This document shows positions 7,895-16,866 of a stretch of DNA of 64,000 nt, piece after piece. The translations under genes and the position numbers were made by a program. Origin of the DNA: Pukyongiella litopenaei (GTDB lineage: Bacteria; Pseudomonadota; Alphaproteobacteria; Rhodobacterales; Rhodobacteraceae); the NCBI RefSeq assembly GCF_003008555.2, contig NZ_CP027665.1:3782001-3846000 (forward strand), in the 5' to 3' direction. How positions within the stretch are numbered: position 1 is the stretch's first letter; every line of letters starts with the position of its first letter. Under the pieces are notes generated by a model. That model made no database searches, had not been told where the DNA came from, and saw only the letters and a list, made by a program, of their open reading frames with translations.

Positions 7895-10363
7895 TTACTG
7901 CGCGGGCAACAGGGTCGTCACCCCCACGGAGGCGGCCCGCGCCAGGTCGAGATCGAGCGACATCGGGATGTATTCGCCGCGCCGCCAGAGCTGGGCGAGA
8001 TCGTCATAATGGCGTGACAGGAAATGCCCGGACTGGCCGGTGGAGATGACAAAGACCGAACTGTCGGGATCGGCGAAATCATAGACCCCGCGATAGCCCG
8101 CCCCGTGCACGTTTTCGAACGGGTCGGGATCCTGGCCCGACATGCGCCCCCGCAGCAACGTGTTGTCGCCGCCCGATGTCGATTGGCGGATGTTCACGAA
8201 ATACCGCAGGACCGGCACATCACCCAGGACCGGGTGGTCATGGGTGGCCTGGTGCGCATCCCCCCAGCGCAGGGATTCCAGCGCCGTGCCATAGGTGTCG
8301 CCGATCCAGACCAGCGCATCGTCCAGCGCCAGCCGGGCCATGTCGGTGCAGGTTTCGACCCGCGCGCTCAGCCGCACGTCGCACCATGCGGATGCGCCGT
8401 CCACGTCGCGGAACACCCGTTCGATAAAGAGCGGTTCGACATGCGCGAACTCCTGCGCCACGGGGCCGAGATCGTCTTCGATCAGGCGTTTCTGCAGCGC
8501 GCGCAACCAGGCGGAATAGATCAGCGGTTCGGGCAGATGCTCGTTCATCTCGCCGTTCCATTCGGCCAGCAGTTTCAGCGCCTCCTGCCGTTGCCGTTCG
8601 GATGTGCCTTCGGGCGCGGCTTCGCCGGTGAACCACAGATCGGCGCCGATCAGCGGCAGCAGGGTCCGGGCGGTGACGCTGACCGGATCGAGCTGCGCCT
8701 CGATGAAGCTGTCGCGGGTATGGACCTCGCGCGATTGCATCAGCCGCTGCCAGCGCTGGATCCGCTGGCTGTCGCCCCAGAGATAGGACACATGGTCGGG
8801 AAAGGGGCGGTCGACGATCTTGTTGTTGGTGTTGCCGAGAATGCCGCCGGCAGGGGCCACGAATTCGGGATTGTCGGCATAGGGCAGGGTGCCGGTCCAG
8901 CGGTTCTCGGCCCTCCAGCCCTGGCTGGGCAGGCGTCCCTTGCTCTGGTGGCCGGGATCTCGGGCGGGTATCGCGCCAACGAGTTTCAGGGCGATCGTGT
9001 CGTGATCCACCAGCGACAGGTTCTGCGCCGGAGCGACAAAGGGTTCGATGGCGTCCATCGCCGCGTTGACGCTGTCCGATTCCAGCAGCGCCAGCGCCGC
9101 CGACATCGTGGTGTCGTTCGGGCTGAGCGCGGTCCAGGACAGGCTGACCACATGGCCCGGCGGCGTTATCGCATCCAGTCCGAACCGGCCGCCCGGCAGC
9201 ACCGGGCCGTTCTCGGTCCAGCGCAGGGTCAGGGTGATGGCGGGCTGGTCCCGGATCTCGATGATCGACGGCCGGGTTTCGAACCGCTTGTAGCCGTCGG
9301 GGGTCAGGTATTCCTCGGGATTGTCCGGGTTGAGTTTCTCGATATGCAGATCCTGGTCATCCACATAGGCCGAGGTCAGGCCCCAGCCAAGCCGCGCGCT
9401 GCGCCCGGTGAGCACGGCGGGAATGCCGGGGATGGTCCCGCCGATGACGCCGCCCGATTGCAGTTCGAGCCGCGCAAGATACCAGATCGACGGGGCGGTA
9501 AAGCCCAGATGCGGGTCATTGGCCAGCAGAGTGCCGCCCGATGCGGATCGGGTGGGCGCCGCCGTCCAGGCATTCGAGGCGCCGGCCAGGCCGATTGCTG
9601 CAACCGGGTCGAGCGGATGCCGCGGCAGGTCCGGAACCGCCAAGGCCTGCCGCCGGACACCCGGCGCCAGATCGGCATATTCGGGCAGCGCTGCAACGCC
9701 CTGTCCGGGCATGTCGGGCATGATGTCGACGAGCCGGGCGGGATCGCTGAGGGCGAGCGACACGCGGGCGCGCAGGATCTCGTTGCGGAACTGGCCCGAG
9801 AGCTGCACCGCCATCAGCTTGATCACCGCGATCGAATCCGCCGGCCGCCACGGGGCCACCGGCATGTCGAAGAGGAACATTTCGGGCGCGCCGCGGCCCA
9901 GCGCACGGTCGTTGATCTCGGCCAGCCGTGCGTTCACGCCGGCGGCATAGGCTTCGAGCGCCGCCAGCGCCAGGTCGTCCTGCGCGCCCACGGATTGCCC
10001 GGCCAGACGATAGAGGTCGTAGCGCCGCATCAGCCGGTCCACCGGCACCGTCGCGGCGCCGAAAACCTCGGACAGGCGGCCCTGTGCCGTGCGCCGCAGC
10101 ACCATCATCTGCCACAGGCGATCCTGCGCATGGGCATAGCCCAGCCCGAAGAACACGCCGCCGTCGCTGGCCGACAGGATATGCGGCACGTTGGCATTGT
10201 CGCGCAGGATCTCGACCGGTGCGTCGAGCCCCTCGACCGTCAGCGTCTGGTCGTAATCGGGCAGGGACTGGCTGGCCAGGAACCAGACCAGCATCACCGC
10301 CGCGACCCCCAGCGCCACCAGCGCCGTCGCGATTCGCATCAACCAGCGAAACAGCTTGCCCAT
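7895..10363 (-). CDS. Penicillin acylase family Ntn-hydrolase, membrane-anchored
   Basis: Peptidase S45-type amidase, 822 residues, made as a precursor that self-cleaves to expose an N-terminal Ser. One membrane segment (about 8-30, ATALVALGVAAVMLVWFLA) suggests periplasmic exposure with an anchor. The alpha-chain motif GLGYAHAQDRLWQM is at 73-86; the cleavage site and nucleophile are in GASNAW (Ser263). Downstream LLANDPHLGFTAPSIWY and the beta-chain GNTNNKIVDRPF are typical of the family. The substrate cannot be read from sequence: beta-lactam side chains, acyl-homoserine lactones and other amides are all possible. Divergent from the following dehydrogenase. Confidence 0.9.
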   Translation of the reverse strand: MGKLFRWLMRIATALVALGVAAVMLVWFLASQSLPDYDQTLTVEGLDAPVEILRDNANVPHILSASDGGVFFGLGYAHAQDRLWQMMVLRRTAQGRLSEVFGAATVPVDRLMRRYDLYRLAGQSVGAQDDLALAALEAYAAGVNARLAEINDRALGRGAPEMFLFDMPVAPWRPADSIAVIKLMAVQLSGQFRNEILRARVSLALSDPARLVDIMPDMPGQGVAALPEYADLAPGVRRQALAVPDLPRHPLDPVAAIGLAGASNAWTAAPTRSASGGTLLANDPHLGFTAPSIWYLARLELQSGGVIGGTIPGIPAVLTGRSARLGWGLTSAYVDDQDLHIEKLNPDNPEEYLTPDGYKRFETRPSIIEIRDQPAITLTLRWTENGPVLPGGRFGLDAITPPGHVVSLSWTALSPNDTTMSAALALLESDSVNAAMDAIEPFVAPAQNLSLVDHDTIALKLVGAIPARDPGHQSKGRLPSQGWRAENRWTGTLPYADNPEFVAPAGGILGNTNNKIVDRPFPDHVSYLWGDSQRIQRWQRLMQSREVHTRDSFIEAQLDPVSVTARTLLPLIGADLWFTGEAAPEGTSERQRQEALKLLAEWNGEMNEHLPEPLIYSAWLRALQKRLIEDDLGPVAQEFAHVEPLFIERVFRDVDGASAWCDVRLSARVETCTDMARLALDDALVWIGDTYGTALESLRWGDAHQATHDHPVLGDVPVLRYFVNIRQSTSGGDNTLLRGRMSGQDPDPFENVHGAGYRGVYDFADPDSSVFVISTGQSGHFLSRHYDDLAQLWRRGEYIPMSLDLDLARAASVGVTTLLPAQ

Positions 10364-10475
10364 CCTGTCTCCATCTGCCGTTCTGGCCAGCGGCTGCAGT
10401 GGATCGATTGACCCCGCGCCCGTGGCTGGTAGGTAGATGTCCTATGTAGCCGGGCATCAATCAAGGGGGAAGCGG

Positions 10476-11348
10476 ATGGCAAAGCTGGCATTTCTTGGAC
10501 TGGGCGTGATGGGATACCCGATGGCGGGCCACCTGCAGGCCGCCGGCCACGCGGTGACGGTCTACAACCGCACGGCAGCCAAGGCGGAGGCCTGGGTGGA
10601 ACAGCATGGCGGCACCGCCGCTCCGACCCCGCGTGCCGCGGCGGACGGCGCCGAGTTCGTCATGGCCTGTGTCGGCAATGACGACGATCTGCGTTCGGTC
10701 TGCCAGGGCGCCGACGGGGCGTTCGCGGGCATGGGCGCGGGCAGCGTTTTCGTCGATCACACAACGGTATCGGCCCGCGTCACCGCAGAGTTGTTCGAGG
10801 CCGCCAGCGCGGCCCGGATCAGTTTTGTCGACGCGCCGGTGTCGGGCGGGCAGGCGGGTGCGGAAAACGGTGTGCTCAGCGTGATGTGCGGCGGCGACCA
10901 GGGCGCCTATGACCGGGCTGAATCGGTGATTTCCGCCTATGCGCGCATCTGTCGGCGGATCGGCGAGAGCGGCGCGGGCCAGATGACCAAGATGTGCAAC
11001 CAGATCGCCATTGCCGGGCTGGTTCAGGGGCTTTCGGAGGCGCTGCATTTCGCCGACAAGGCCGGGCTGGACGGGCACGCCGTGGTCGAGGTGATCAGCC
11101 AGGGGGCGGCCGGGTCGTGGCAGATGTCGAACCGGTACCAGACCATGCTGGATGACGAGTTCGATCACGGTTTCGCCGTGGACTGGATGCGCAAGGACCT
11201 GGGCATCTGCCTGGACGCGGCGGATGACAATGGCGCCAGCCTGCCGGTCACGGCGCTTGTCGACCAGTTCTACAAGGATGTGCAGAAACTCGGCGGCGGG
11301 CGCTGGGACACGTCGAGCCTGATCAAGCGCCTGCGCGCGACGGGATAG
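10476..11348 (+). CDS. 3-hydroxyisobutyrate dehydrogenase family NAD(P)-dependent oxidoreductase
   Basis: Beta-hydroxyacid dehydrogenase, 290 residues. The start at 10476 follows a good ribosome site (AAGGGGGA). The N-terminal Rossmann motif is GLGVMGYPMAGHL with NR at the end of strand 2 (VYNRTAAK), suggesting NADP preference. The substrate-binding signature is DAPVSGGQAGAENG and the catalytic Lys lies in GQMTKMCNQ. The C-terminal helical domain has KDLGICLDAADDNG. Candidate substrates include 3-hydroxyisobutyrate, tartronate semialdehyde and succinic semialdehyde; context does not decide. Confidence 0.88.
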   Translation: MAKLAFLGLGVMGYPMAGHLQAAGHAVTVYNRTAAKAEAWVEQHGGTAAPTPRAAADGAEFVMACVGNDDDLRSVCQGADGAFAGMGAGSVFVDHTTVSARVTAELFEAASAARISFVDAPVSGGQAGAENGVLSVMCGGDQGAYDRAESVISAYARICRRIGESGAGQMTKMCNQIAIAGLVQGLSEALHFADKAGLDGHAVVEVISQGAAGSWQMSNRYQTMLDDEFDHGFAVDWMRKDLGICLDAADDNGASLPVTALVDQFYKDVQKLGGGRWDTSSLIKRLRATG

Positions 11349-11356
11349 ACGGGCGG

Positions 11357-11380
11357 AAGAGGGGGCTCTGCCCCCTCACC
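11357..11380. terminator. Bidirectional hairpin terminator between convergent genes
   Basis: Perfect 8-bp inverted repeat GAGGGGGC / GCCCCCTC with loop TCT (11359-11377), lying between two convergent genes and followed by CACCCCCGGGATATTTCC. From memory, this arrangement (G/C-rich stem plus CCCCGGGATATTT) recurs at gene ends in many Rhodobacterales, so it may be a copy of a dispersed intergenic repeat as well as a terminator. Confidence 0.6.
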
Positions 11381-11412
11381 CCCGGGATATTTCCGGCAAG
11401 AGGAAGCCGCGA

Positions 11413-11988
11413 TCAGGGAATGATTCGCGTGTATTTCGTGCCTTCCAGCGTGGCCCCGACGCGCAGCCCGGCCTGGCCGAACACCGCCGCCAGCACCGGC
11501 GACAGCAGCGTGTTGGTATCGGCGGCGATGGAGCTGCCCTGATCGGTGACCACATATTCCACGTCCGCGCCAACCGCCCAGCCCGAGGCGTGGCGGAAAT
11601 CGCGCAGGGCTTCTTCGGTCATGAAGAACAGCACATGGGCATATTGCTGCGCCCCGATCTGGAAACCGGCGCTGCCCTTGACCGTGGAGTAATAGTCGAC
11701 CGTGACACCGTCGATGCGCAGCGCGCCGCGCCCGTAGGCGCCGCCAAAGCCGAAGCCCGCTTCGGTCACCAGCGGCATGACCAGCATGCCGGCGGCCTTT
11801 TCGGACAGGCCCACCGTGTTGGGATAGAGCCTGTACATCTGGTCGAGGGTGGAGGTCACCCTTGCGTCGATCTTGGCGGCGGCGTCGCTGCCCACCGGGT
11901 TGCCGCAGGCGGCGGGGACGCCCGCGCCTGCCAATGCGCCAAGCGTGAAGACGCGGCGCGAAATCGGGGAATTGCTGTGTCTGCTCAT
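11413..11988 (-). CDS. SYLF/YSC84-domain lipid-binding lipoprotein
   Basis: 191 residues from the ATG at 11988; a second ATG five codons upstream is possible. The N-terminus has a twin-arginine signal (SRRVFTLGALAGAG) ending in a lipobox (PAACG), so a Tat-exported lipoprotein is likely. The mature part is the SYLF (Ysc84) fold: KAAGMLVMPLVTEAGFGFGG, YGRGALRI, YSTVKGSAGFQIGAQ and FGQAGLRVGATLEG. SYLF proteins bind phosphoinositides or other lipids in eukaryotes; the role in bacteria is unknown. It is convergent with the preceding dehydrogenase. Confidence 0.85.
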   Translation of the reverse strand: MSRHSNSPISRRVFTLGALAGAGVPAACGNPVGSDAAAKIDARVTSTLDQMYRLYPNTVGLSEKAAGMLVMPLVTEAGFGFGGAYGRGALRIDGVTVDYYSTVKGSAGFQIGAQQYAHVLFFMTEEALRDFRHASGWAVGADVEYVVTDQGSSIAADTNTLLSPVLAAVFGQAGLRVGATLEGTKYTRIIP

Positions 11989-12102
11989 GGGTCTGCCTGT
12001 CATTGCCTGTCATGGCCGGTTTGCCGGCCTTGGCAGGGTATATAGGCGTTCGCGGCGCCGCTGTCACCTGAAAGGGCCGGGATGGGCGTCGTTGCGCCGC
12101 GA

Positions 12103-13332
12103 TCAGGTTCCGAAGGCGGGCAGGGGGTCGGTGACATCGGCAACGGCGCCCAGCAGCGCATCGGCGATGAAATCGAGCTCTGCCCGGGTCAGCCGCACCG
12201 GCAGGCGCACGTCGCAGGCCCGCATCAGCATGGCGCGGGTCTGCGGCAAGTCCGGCAGCTCGTCGAGGAACCGCCAGTTCCAGAACGCGCGGGCATTGTC
12301 CTCGCTATGTCCGAAAACCTGCACCTTGACCCCGCGCGCGGCGGCCGCATCGGCGAAGGCGACAACCTCGGCATCATCCATGCCGACCAGGTTGAACTGG
12401 ATCGAATCCGGTGCCCGGCGTTCGGGGGCGAGCGGCGGCGGCACATGGAGATGCGCGGAGGTGTTGAGCCTGTCGGCCACATAGTCGTGATTGACCAGGC
12501 CGTCACGCACGCGCCGGGCCAGTTCGGGAAGCTGCGGCCGGATCACCGCCGCGCTGAGGTTCGACATGCGCAGGTTGTAGAGCGGCAGCCGGTTCTGCCA
12601 GCGGGCAAAGGCGGCGTCGAGCGCGCCGGTATTGTCGCCGCGCGGGCCCTTGTGTTTCTGCCAGTTATGTTCGTAGGCGCCCGACATGATGACCGCGCGC
12701 GCCACCAGGTCGGCGTCGTCGGTGATCAGGATGCCGCCTTCGCCGGCATTGATCATCTTGTAGGACTGGAAGGAAAAACAGCCGATCGCGCCAATGGTGC
12801 CGATATTGCGGCCGTTCCAGGTGGTGCCGAGACTGTGGGCCGCGTCCTCGATCACAGGCAGGCCGCGCGCGTCGCACAGCGCCATGATCGCGTCCATGTC
12901 CGAGGTATGGCCGCGCATGTGGCTGATGATCACCGCCTGAACGTCGTCGAGCCGGGATTCGAAATCGGCCAGATCGACGCGGTAATTGTCGCCGACCTCG
13001 CACAGGACCGGCACGCAAACCGCATGGATCACCGAAGACGGAACCGCCGCGAAGGTAAAGCCGGGGATCAGCACGCGGGCATCGCGGGGCAGGTCCAGCG
13101 CCTTCAGCGACAGGAACAGGGCCGCCGAACAGGACGACACCGCCAGCGCGTATTTGCTGCCCAGGAGCTTCGCGAATTCACCCTCGAGCAGGGAAACCGG
13201 CGCATCCTGCGGGGCGGTGTAGCGGAACAGGTCGCCTGACTGCATCAGCGCATCTATCGCGGCCCGCGCGGCCTCGGGGATGGGTTCTGCGTCATGGACA
13301 TTGGGGGGCAGGGTCCGGGGCGTCGCCATCAT
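12103..13332 (-). CDS. DegT/DnrJ/EryC1/StrS-family PLP aminotransferase
   Basis: Fold-type I PLP enzyme of the sugar-aminotransferase family, 409 residues. ALAVSSCSAALFLSLKAL is the usual phosphate/PLP loop, VIEDAAHSLGTTW carries the PLP-ring Asp, and the Schiff-base lysine is K192 in FSFQSYKMINAGEGG. No nucleotide-sugar genes are nearby, so it may act on another carbonyl substrate. It lies upstream on the same strand as the SYLF gene with a 114-base gap. The 102-base upstream region is AT-rich and contains the inverted repeat GAATT-N11-AATTC (13345-13365). Confidence 0.85.
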   Translation of the reverse strand: MMATPRTLPPNVHDAEPIPEAARAAIDALMQSGDLFRYTAPQDAPVSLLEGEFAKLLGSKYALAVSSCSAALFLSLKALDLPRDARVLIPGFTFAAVPSSVIHAVCVPVLCEVGDNYRVDLADFESRLDDVQAVIISHMRGHTSDMDAIMALCDARGLPVIEDAAHSLGTTWNGRNIGTIGAIGCFSFQSYKMINAGEGGILITDDADLVARAVIMSGAYEHNWQKHKGPRGDNTGALDAAFARWQNRLPLYNLRMSNLSAAVIRPQLPELARRVRDGLVNHDYVADRLNTSAHLHVPPPLAPERRAPDSIQFNLVGMDDAEVVAFADAAAARGVKVQVFGHSEDNARAFWNWRFLDELPDLPQTRAMLMRACDVRLPVRLTRAELDFIADALLGAVADVTDPLPAFGT

Positions 13333-13434
13333 TTTGGATTTCCTGAATTGAATCTTTGGAAATTCTAAATCAGATGAATGTAACTGCCAAGTGAAACCCG
13401 TGCCATGGGCTGCAATCAGCCGATTGCACCACGA

Positions 13435-14739
13435 TCAGATGCCGAGGCGGTCGCGCAGGGAAAACCAGGTCATCGCCAGAGCCAGCAGCGGTGTGCGCAT
13501 GGCGGCGCCGCCCGGAAATGGCGGGGCCGGAATGCGCGCCATGGTGTCGAACCCGTCGGTTTCGCCCTGTATGGCCAGCGCCATCAGTTGACCGGCATGG
13601 GTGGCGGTGCCGACCCCGTGGCCGGAATATCCCGAAGCGGACAGCAGGTTGGGGCCGAGCCGCGCCAGATAGGGCATCCTTTTCATGGTGATGGCGAGCG
13701 TACCGCCCCAGGCATAGTCGATCCGTGCCTCCCGCAGATGCGGGAAGATCTCGGTCATGGGTTTGCGCACCAGCGCGGCGATGTCGGACGGGAACCGGTA
13801 GCCATAGCTTTCGCCGCCGCCGAACAGCAGCCGCCCGTCCGCCGACAGGCGGAAATAGTTGACCACGAACTTGCTGTCGGCCACCGCCACGTCGCGGGTC
13901 AGAACGCGAGCAACCTCGGATCCCAGCGGCTCGGTGGCGGCGATGAAGTTGTTGATCGGCATGACCCGCGCCGCGACCGCGCGATCGAGCCCGGACATGT
14001 AGCCGTTGCAGGCAAGGATCGCATGGTCGGCCACGACCCGCCCCTGTCCGGTCTGGATCACGAGCGGCTGGCCGCGCGCGATGTGATGCACTTCGGCGCC
14101 CTCGAAGATGCGCACGCCGGCATCCCGCGCCGCCCGGGCCAGCCCGAGGGCAAAGTTCAGCGGGTGCAGATGCCCCGCGCCCATGTCGAGAATGCCGCCC
14201 GCATAGGCCGGCGACGGGCAGAGCGCCTGCATGGCATCGCGGTCCAGCAGCTCGATCCGGTCATATCCATAGCGATCGGCGAGATGTCCGGCATAGCGAT
14301 GCAGGTCGACGGTTTCGCGGGCGCTGAAGCCGGTCCAGGCCACCCCCGGTTTCAGGTCGCACGCGATCCGGTGCCGCGCGACGAGGGATTTCACCAGCGT
14401 CTTGGCATCCTCGGCCAGGTCCCAGAGCCTGGCGGCATCGGCATCGCCCGCCAGCTTTTCCAGCCCGTCCTGGGTCATCCGCTGGCCGCTGCCCAGCTGG
14501 CCGCCATTGCGCCCCGACGCGCCGAACCCGACGCGCTGCGCCTCGAGCAGCACCACATCCAGCCCGGCCTCGGCCAGGTGCAGCGCCGCCGACAGCCCGG
14601 TATAGCCGCCGCCGATCACGCAGACATCGGCGCGGGTTTCGCCGCGCAGGGGCGGGAAGGGGTCGAGCGCGGTGGCGGTGGCAGTATACCAACTGGCCGG
14701 GTATTCGCCCTGCCGGTCATTGGCGTGAAGGAGGTTCAT
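13435..14739 (-). CDS. FAD-dependent oxidoreductase, gamma-glutamylputrescine oxidase-like
   Basis: DAO/GlpO-family flavoenzyme, 434 residues. The N-terminal dinucleotide fold is VCVIGGGYTGLSAALHLAEA (about 39-58), followed by the GFGASGRNGGQLG motif that marks PuuB-like amine oxidases. The C-terminal FAD motif is SGYSGHGVGTATHAGQ. Expected reaction: oxidation of a gamma-glutamylated amine to the aldehyde with H2O2 release. It is the last gene of a run with a GS-like ligase 15 bases upstream, which matches the Puu logic of gamma-glutamylate then oxidise. The exact amine is not determinable. Confidence 0.87.
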   Translation of the reverse strand: MNLLHANDRQGEYPASWYTATATALDPFPPLRGETRADVCVIGGGYTGLSAALHLAEAGLDVVLLEAQRVGFGASGRNGGQLGSGQRMTQDGLEKLAGDADAARLWDLAEDAKTLVKSLVARHRIACDLKPGVAWTGFSARETVDLHRYAGHLADRYGYDRIELLDRDAMQALCPSPAYAGGILDMGAGHLHPLNFALGLARAARDAGVRIFEGAEVHHIARGQPLVIQTGQGRVVADHAILACNGYMSGLDRAVAARVMPINNFIAATEPLGSEVARVLTRDVAVADSKFVVNYFRLSADGRLLFGGGESYGYRFPSDIAALVRKPMTEIFPHLREARIDYAWGGTLAITMKRMPYLARLGPNLLSASGYSGHGVGTATHAGQLMALAIQGETDGFDTMARIPAPPFPGGAAMRTPLLALAMTWFSLRDRLGI

Positions 14740-14754
14740 GCGGCGCTCACCCGG

Positions 14755-16113
14755 TCAGACGTTCAGCAGCAGGTGTTCGCGTTCCCAGGGGGAAATCACC
14801 TGCAGGAACTCTTCGTATTCCGTGCGCTTGACGATGCCGTAGACGCGGGCGAAATCCTCGCCCAGAACCCGGTGCAGGTCCACCGCGCCGTCGAACAGGT
14901 CGAGCGCCCGGCCCATGTCGCGGGGCAGGGCCTCGTCGCCGTCATAGGCATCGCCCCTGAACTGGCGTTCGGGCCGGCGTTCCTCGAGCAGCCCGAGATA
15001 GCCGCAGGCAAGGCTGGCGGCGATGCCCAGATAGGGGTTGCAATCCATGCCGGCGAGACGGTTTTCGATGCGCCGCGCATCGGGGCCGGACAACGGGATG
15101 CGGATGCCGGTGGTGCGGTTGTCGCGGCCCCAGCTGAGATTGATGGGGGCGGCGTGATCCTTCACATAGCGGCGGAAGGAATTCACATAGGGCGCAAAGA
15201 CCGCGATCGCCGAGGGCAGGTGATTCTGAAGGCCCGCGATGAAGTGATAGAAGGCGTCCGTTTCGCCACCCTGCGGGCCGGAAAACAGGTTCTGTCCGGT
15301 TTCGATGTCGATGATCGAATGGTGGATATGCATGGCCGACCCGGGTTCGTCGGCGATCGGCTTGGCCATGAAGGTGGCGAAACAATCATGCCGCAGCGCC
15401 GCCTCGCGGATCAGGCGCTTGAAATAGAACACCTCGTCGGCCAGCTTGACCGGATCGCCGTGACGCAGATTGATCTCGAGTTGGCCGGCGCCGCCCTCCT
15501 GGGTGATGCCGTCGATCTCGAAACCCTGCGCCTCGGCAAAGTCATAGATGTCGTCGATGACAGGGCCAAACTCGTCCACGGCGGTCATCGAATAGGCCTG
15601 CCGCGCGGCCGCCGGACGGCCCGACCGGCCCATCATCGGTTCGATTTCCTTGGCCGGGTCGAGATTGCGGGCGACCAGAAAGAACTCCATCTCCGGTGCC
15701 ACGACCGGTTTCCAGCCGCGATCATGGTAGAGTTTCACCACCCGCTTGAGCACGTTGCGCGGGCTGCAGGGGATCGGCACGCCTTCGCGGTCATAGGCGT
15801 CGTGGATCACCTGCAACGTCCAGTCGCCGGTCCACGGCGCCGCCGTGGCGGTGCCGAAATCGGGGCGCAGGATCATGTCACGTTCGATGAAGCCCTCGTC
15901 GCCGGCGGCCTCGCCCCAGTCGCCGGTGATGGTCTGGAAGAAGATGCTGTCGGGCAGGTGGAAATAGTCCTGCCGCGCGAATTTGCTCGCCGGCACGGCC
16001 TTGCCCCGCGCGATGCCCGGAAGATCGGAGATGATGCATTCCACCTCGTCCAGCCGCCGGCCGTCGAGATAGGCGCGGGCGGCGTCGGGGATATTGTCGG
16101 TCCAGTCGGCCAT
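14755..16113 (-). CDS. Glutamine synthetase family ligase (gamma-glutamylputrescine synthetase-like), copy 1
   Basis: GS-type ATP-dependent ligase, 452 residues, like PuuA rather than GlnA. The N-terminal beta-grasp includes VECIISDLPGIARGKAV. Catalytic-domain motifs are VAPEMEFFLVARN, GGAGQLEINLRHGDPVKLAD, GSAMHIHHSIID and NRTTGIRIPLSGPDARRIENR. GlnA adenylylation-site features are not apparent. It would join glutamate to an amine for the adjacent FAD oxidase. Its ATG shares bases with the upstream amidotransferase stop (TGATG), so the genes are coupled. A second GS-like gene lies at 16867-18186. Confidence 0.9.
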   Translation of the reverse strand: MADWTDNIPDAARAYLDGRRLDEVECIISDLPGIARGKAVPASKFARQDYFHLPDSIFFQTITGDWGEAAGDEGFIERDMILRPDFGTATAAPWTGDWTLQVIHDAYDREGVPIPCSPRNVLKRVVKLYHDRGWKPVVAPEMEFFLVARNLDPAKEIEPMMGRSGRPAAARQAYSMTAVDEFGPVIDDIYDFAEAQGFEIDGITQEGGAGQLEINLRHGDPVKLADEVFYFKRLIREAALRHDCFATFMAKPIADEPGSAMHIHHSIIDIETGQNLFSGPQGGETDAFYHFIAGLQNHLPSAIAVFAPYVNSFRRYVKDHAAPINLSWGRDNRTTGIRIPLSGPDARRIENRLAGMDCNPYLGIAASLACGYLGLLEERRPERQFRGDAYDGDEALPRDMGRALDLFDGAVDLHRVLGEDFARVYGIVKRTEYEEFLQVISPWEREHLLLNV

Positions 16114-16793
16114 CAGGCCCTCTCTTTCATGAAGAATGCCGCGATCTCATCAGTGATGCGGCGGCTGTCGGTCGGGATGTCCAGCCGGGCGGCGGCGCGG
16201 GCCTGGATCGTCTCGGGCACCACGCCCTTCGCCCGGGTTCGCAACAGACCGTCGATGAAGTCGCTGCCGAACTCGGGATGGGGTTGCACGGTCCAGATCG
16301 TGTCGCCATAGGCGAGGATCGCATTGGCGCAGAAATCGTTTCCGGCGATCACCTGCGCCCCGTCGGGCAGGGCGGTCACCTGGTCCTGGTGCCAGGCGTT
16401 GAGCGTCAGCCGCTCGTCGCCCCTGTCATAGTCGGTCGCGCCCACCGACCAGCCGCCGGCGAATTTCTCGACCCGCCCCCCCAGCGCCTGTGCGATGATC
16501 TGGTGGCCGAAACAGATGCCGACCAGCGGACGGCCGCTGTCGCGGATGGCCCGGATCAGGCGTTCCAGCGGCGCGATCCACGGCAGATCGTCATAGGCGC
16601 CATGTTTCGAGCCGGTGATCAGCCAACCATCGGCAGACCCGGCATTTTCGGGAAAATCGCCATCCACCACCGCGTAGGTGTCGAAATCAAAGCCGTTGCC
16701 GGCGAGCAGGCGGCGAAACATCGCGTCATAGTCGCCGGTCGCCTCCATCAGGTCGTCCGGGGCGTGACCGGTCTGCAGAATTCCGATTCTCAT
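16113..16793 (-). CDS. Class I glutamine amidotransferase-like hydrolase
   Basis: 226-residue GATase1 protein. The catalytic triad is recognisable: Cys in GICFGHQII, and His and Glu in VQPHPEF. In this context it could release glutamate from a gamma-glutamyl product, the role PuuD plays in E. coli, but its sequence style is closer to stand-alone GMP-synthase-like amidotransferases, so this is inference. It is the first gene of the amidotransferase-GS-FAD oxidase run. The palindrome ATTTGATCAAAT sits 22 bases upstream of the start. Confidence 0.86.
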   Translation of the reverse strand: MRIGILQTGHAPDDLMEATGDYDAMFRRLLAGNGFDFDTYAVVDGDFPENAGSADGWLITGSKHGAYDDLPWIAPLERLIRAIRDSGRPLVGICFGHQIIAQALGGRVEKFAGGWSVGATDYDRGDERLTLNAWHQDQVTALPDGAQVIAGNDFCANAILAYGDTIWTVQPHPEFGSDFIDGLLRTRAKGVVPETIQARAAARLDIPTDSRRITDEIAAFFMKERA

Positions 16794-16814
16794 GGTTCAC
16801 CGGGAGGTCGCGTA

Positions 16815-16826
16815 ATTTGATCAAAT
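16815..16826. promoter_or_regulatory. Palindromic candidate operator, site A
   Basis: Perfect 12-bp palindrome ATTTGATCAAAT immediately upstream of the amidotransferase-GS-FAD oxidase run. The same core recurs upstream of the second GS gene (18241-18254). Two copies in the two promoter regions of one functional cluster suggest a shared regulator; which one is unknown. Confidence 0.6.
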
Positions 16827-16866
16827 CCGAGCGTAGCCGAGGTTGCGTGACTGGGCAAGAGGGCAG

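Noticed and set aside
8024-10411. Long open frame on the + strand (795 codons) opposite the penicillin-acylase gene
   Set aside because: It reads as His/Arg/Gln/Gly-rich low-complexity protein, the signature of an antisense frame over a GC-rich gene; the minus-strand protein has clear catalytic motifs.
13405-16311. 968-codon + strand frame opposite the FAD oxidase and GS genes
   Set aside because: Antisense shadow with no recognisable domain; the opposite strand encodes two well-conserved enzymes with coupled starts.
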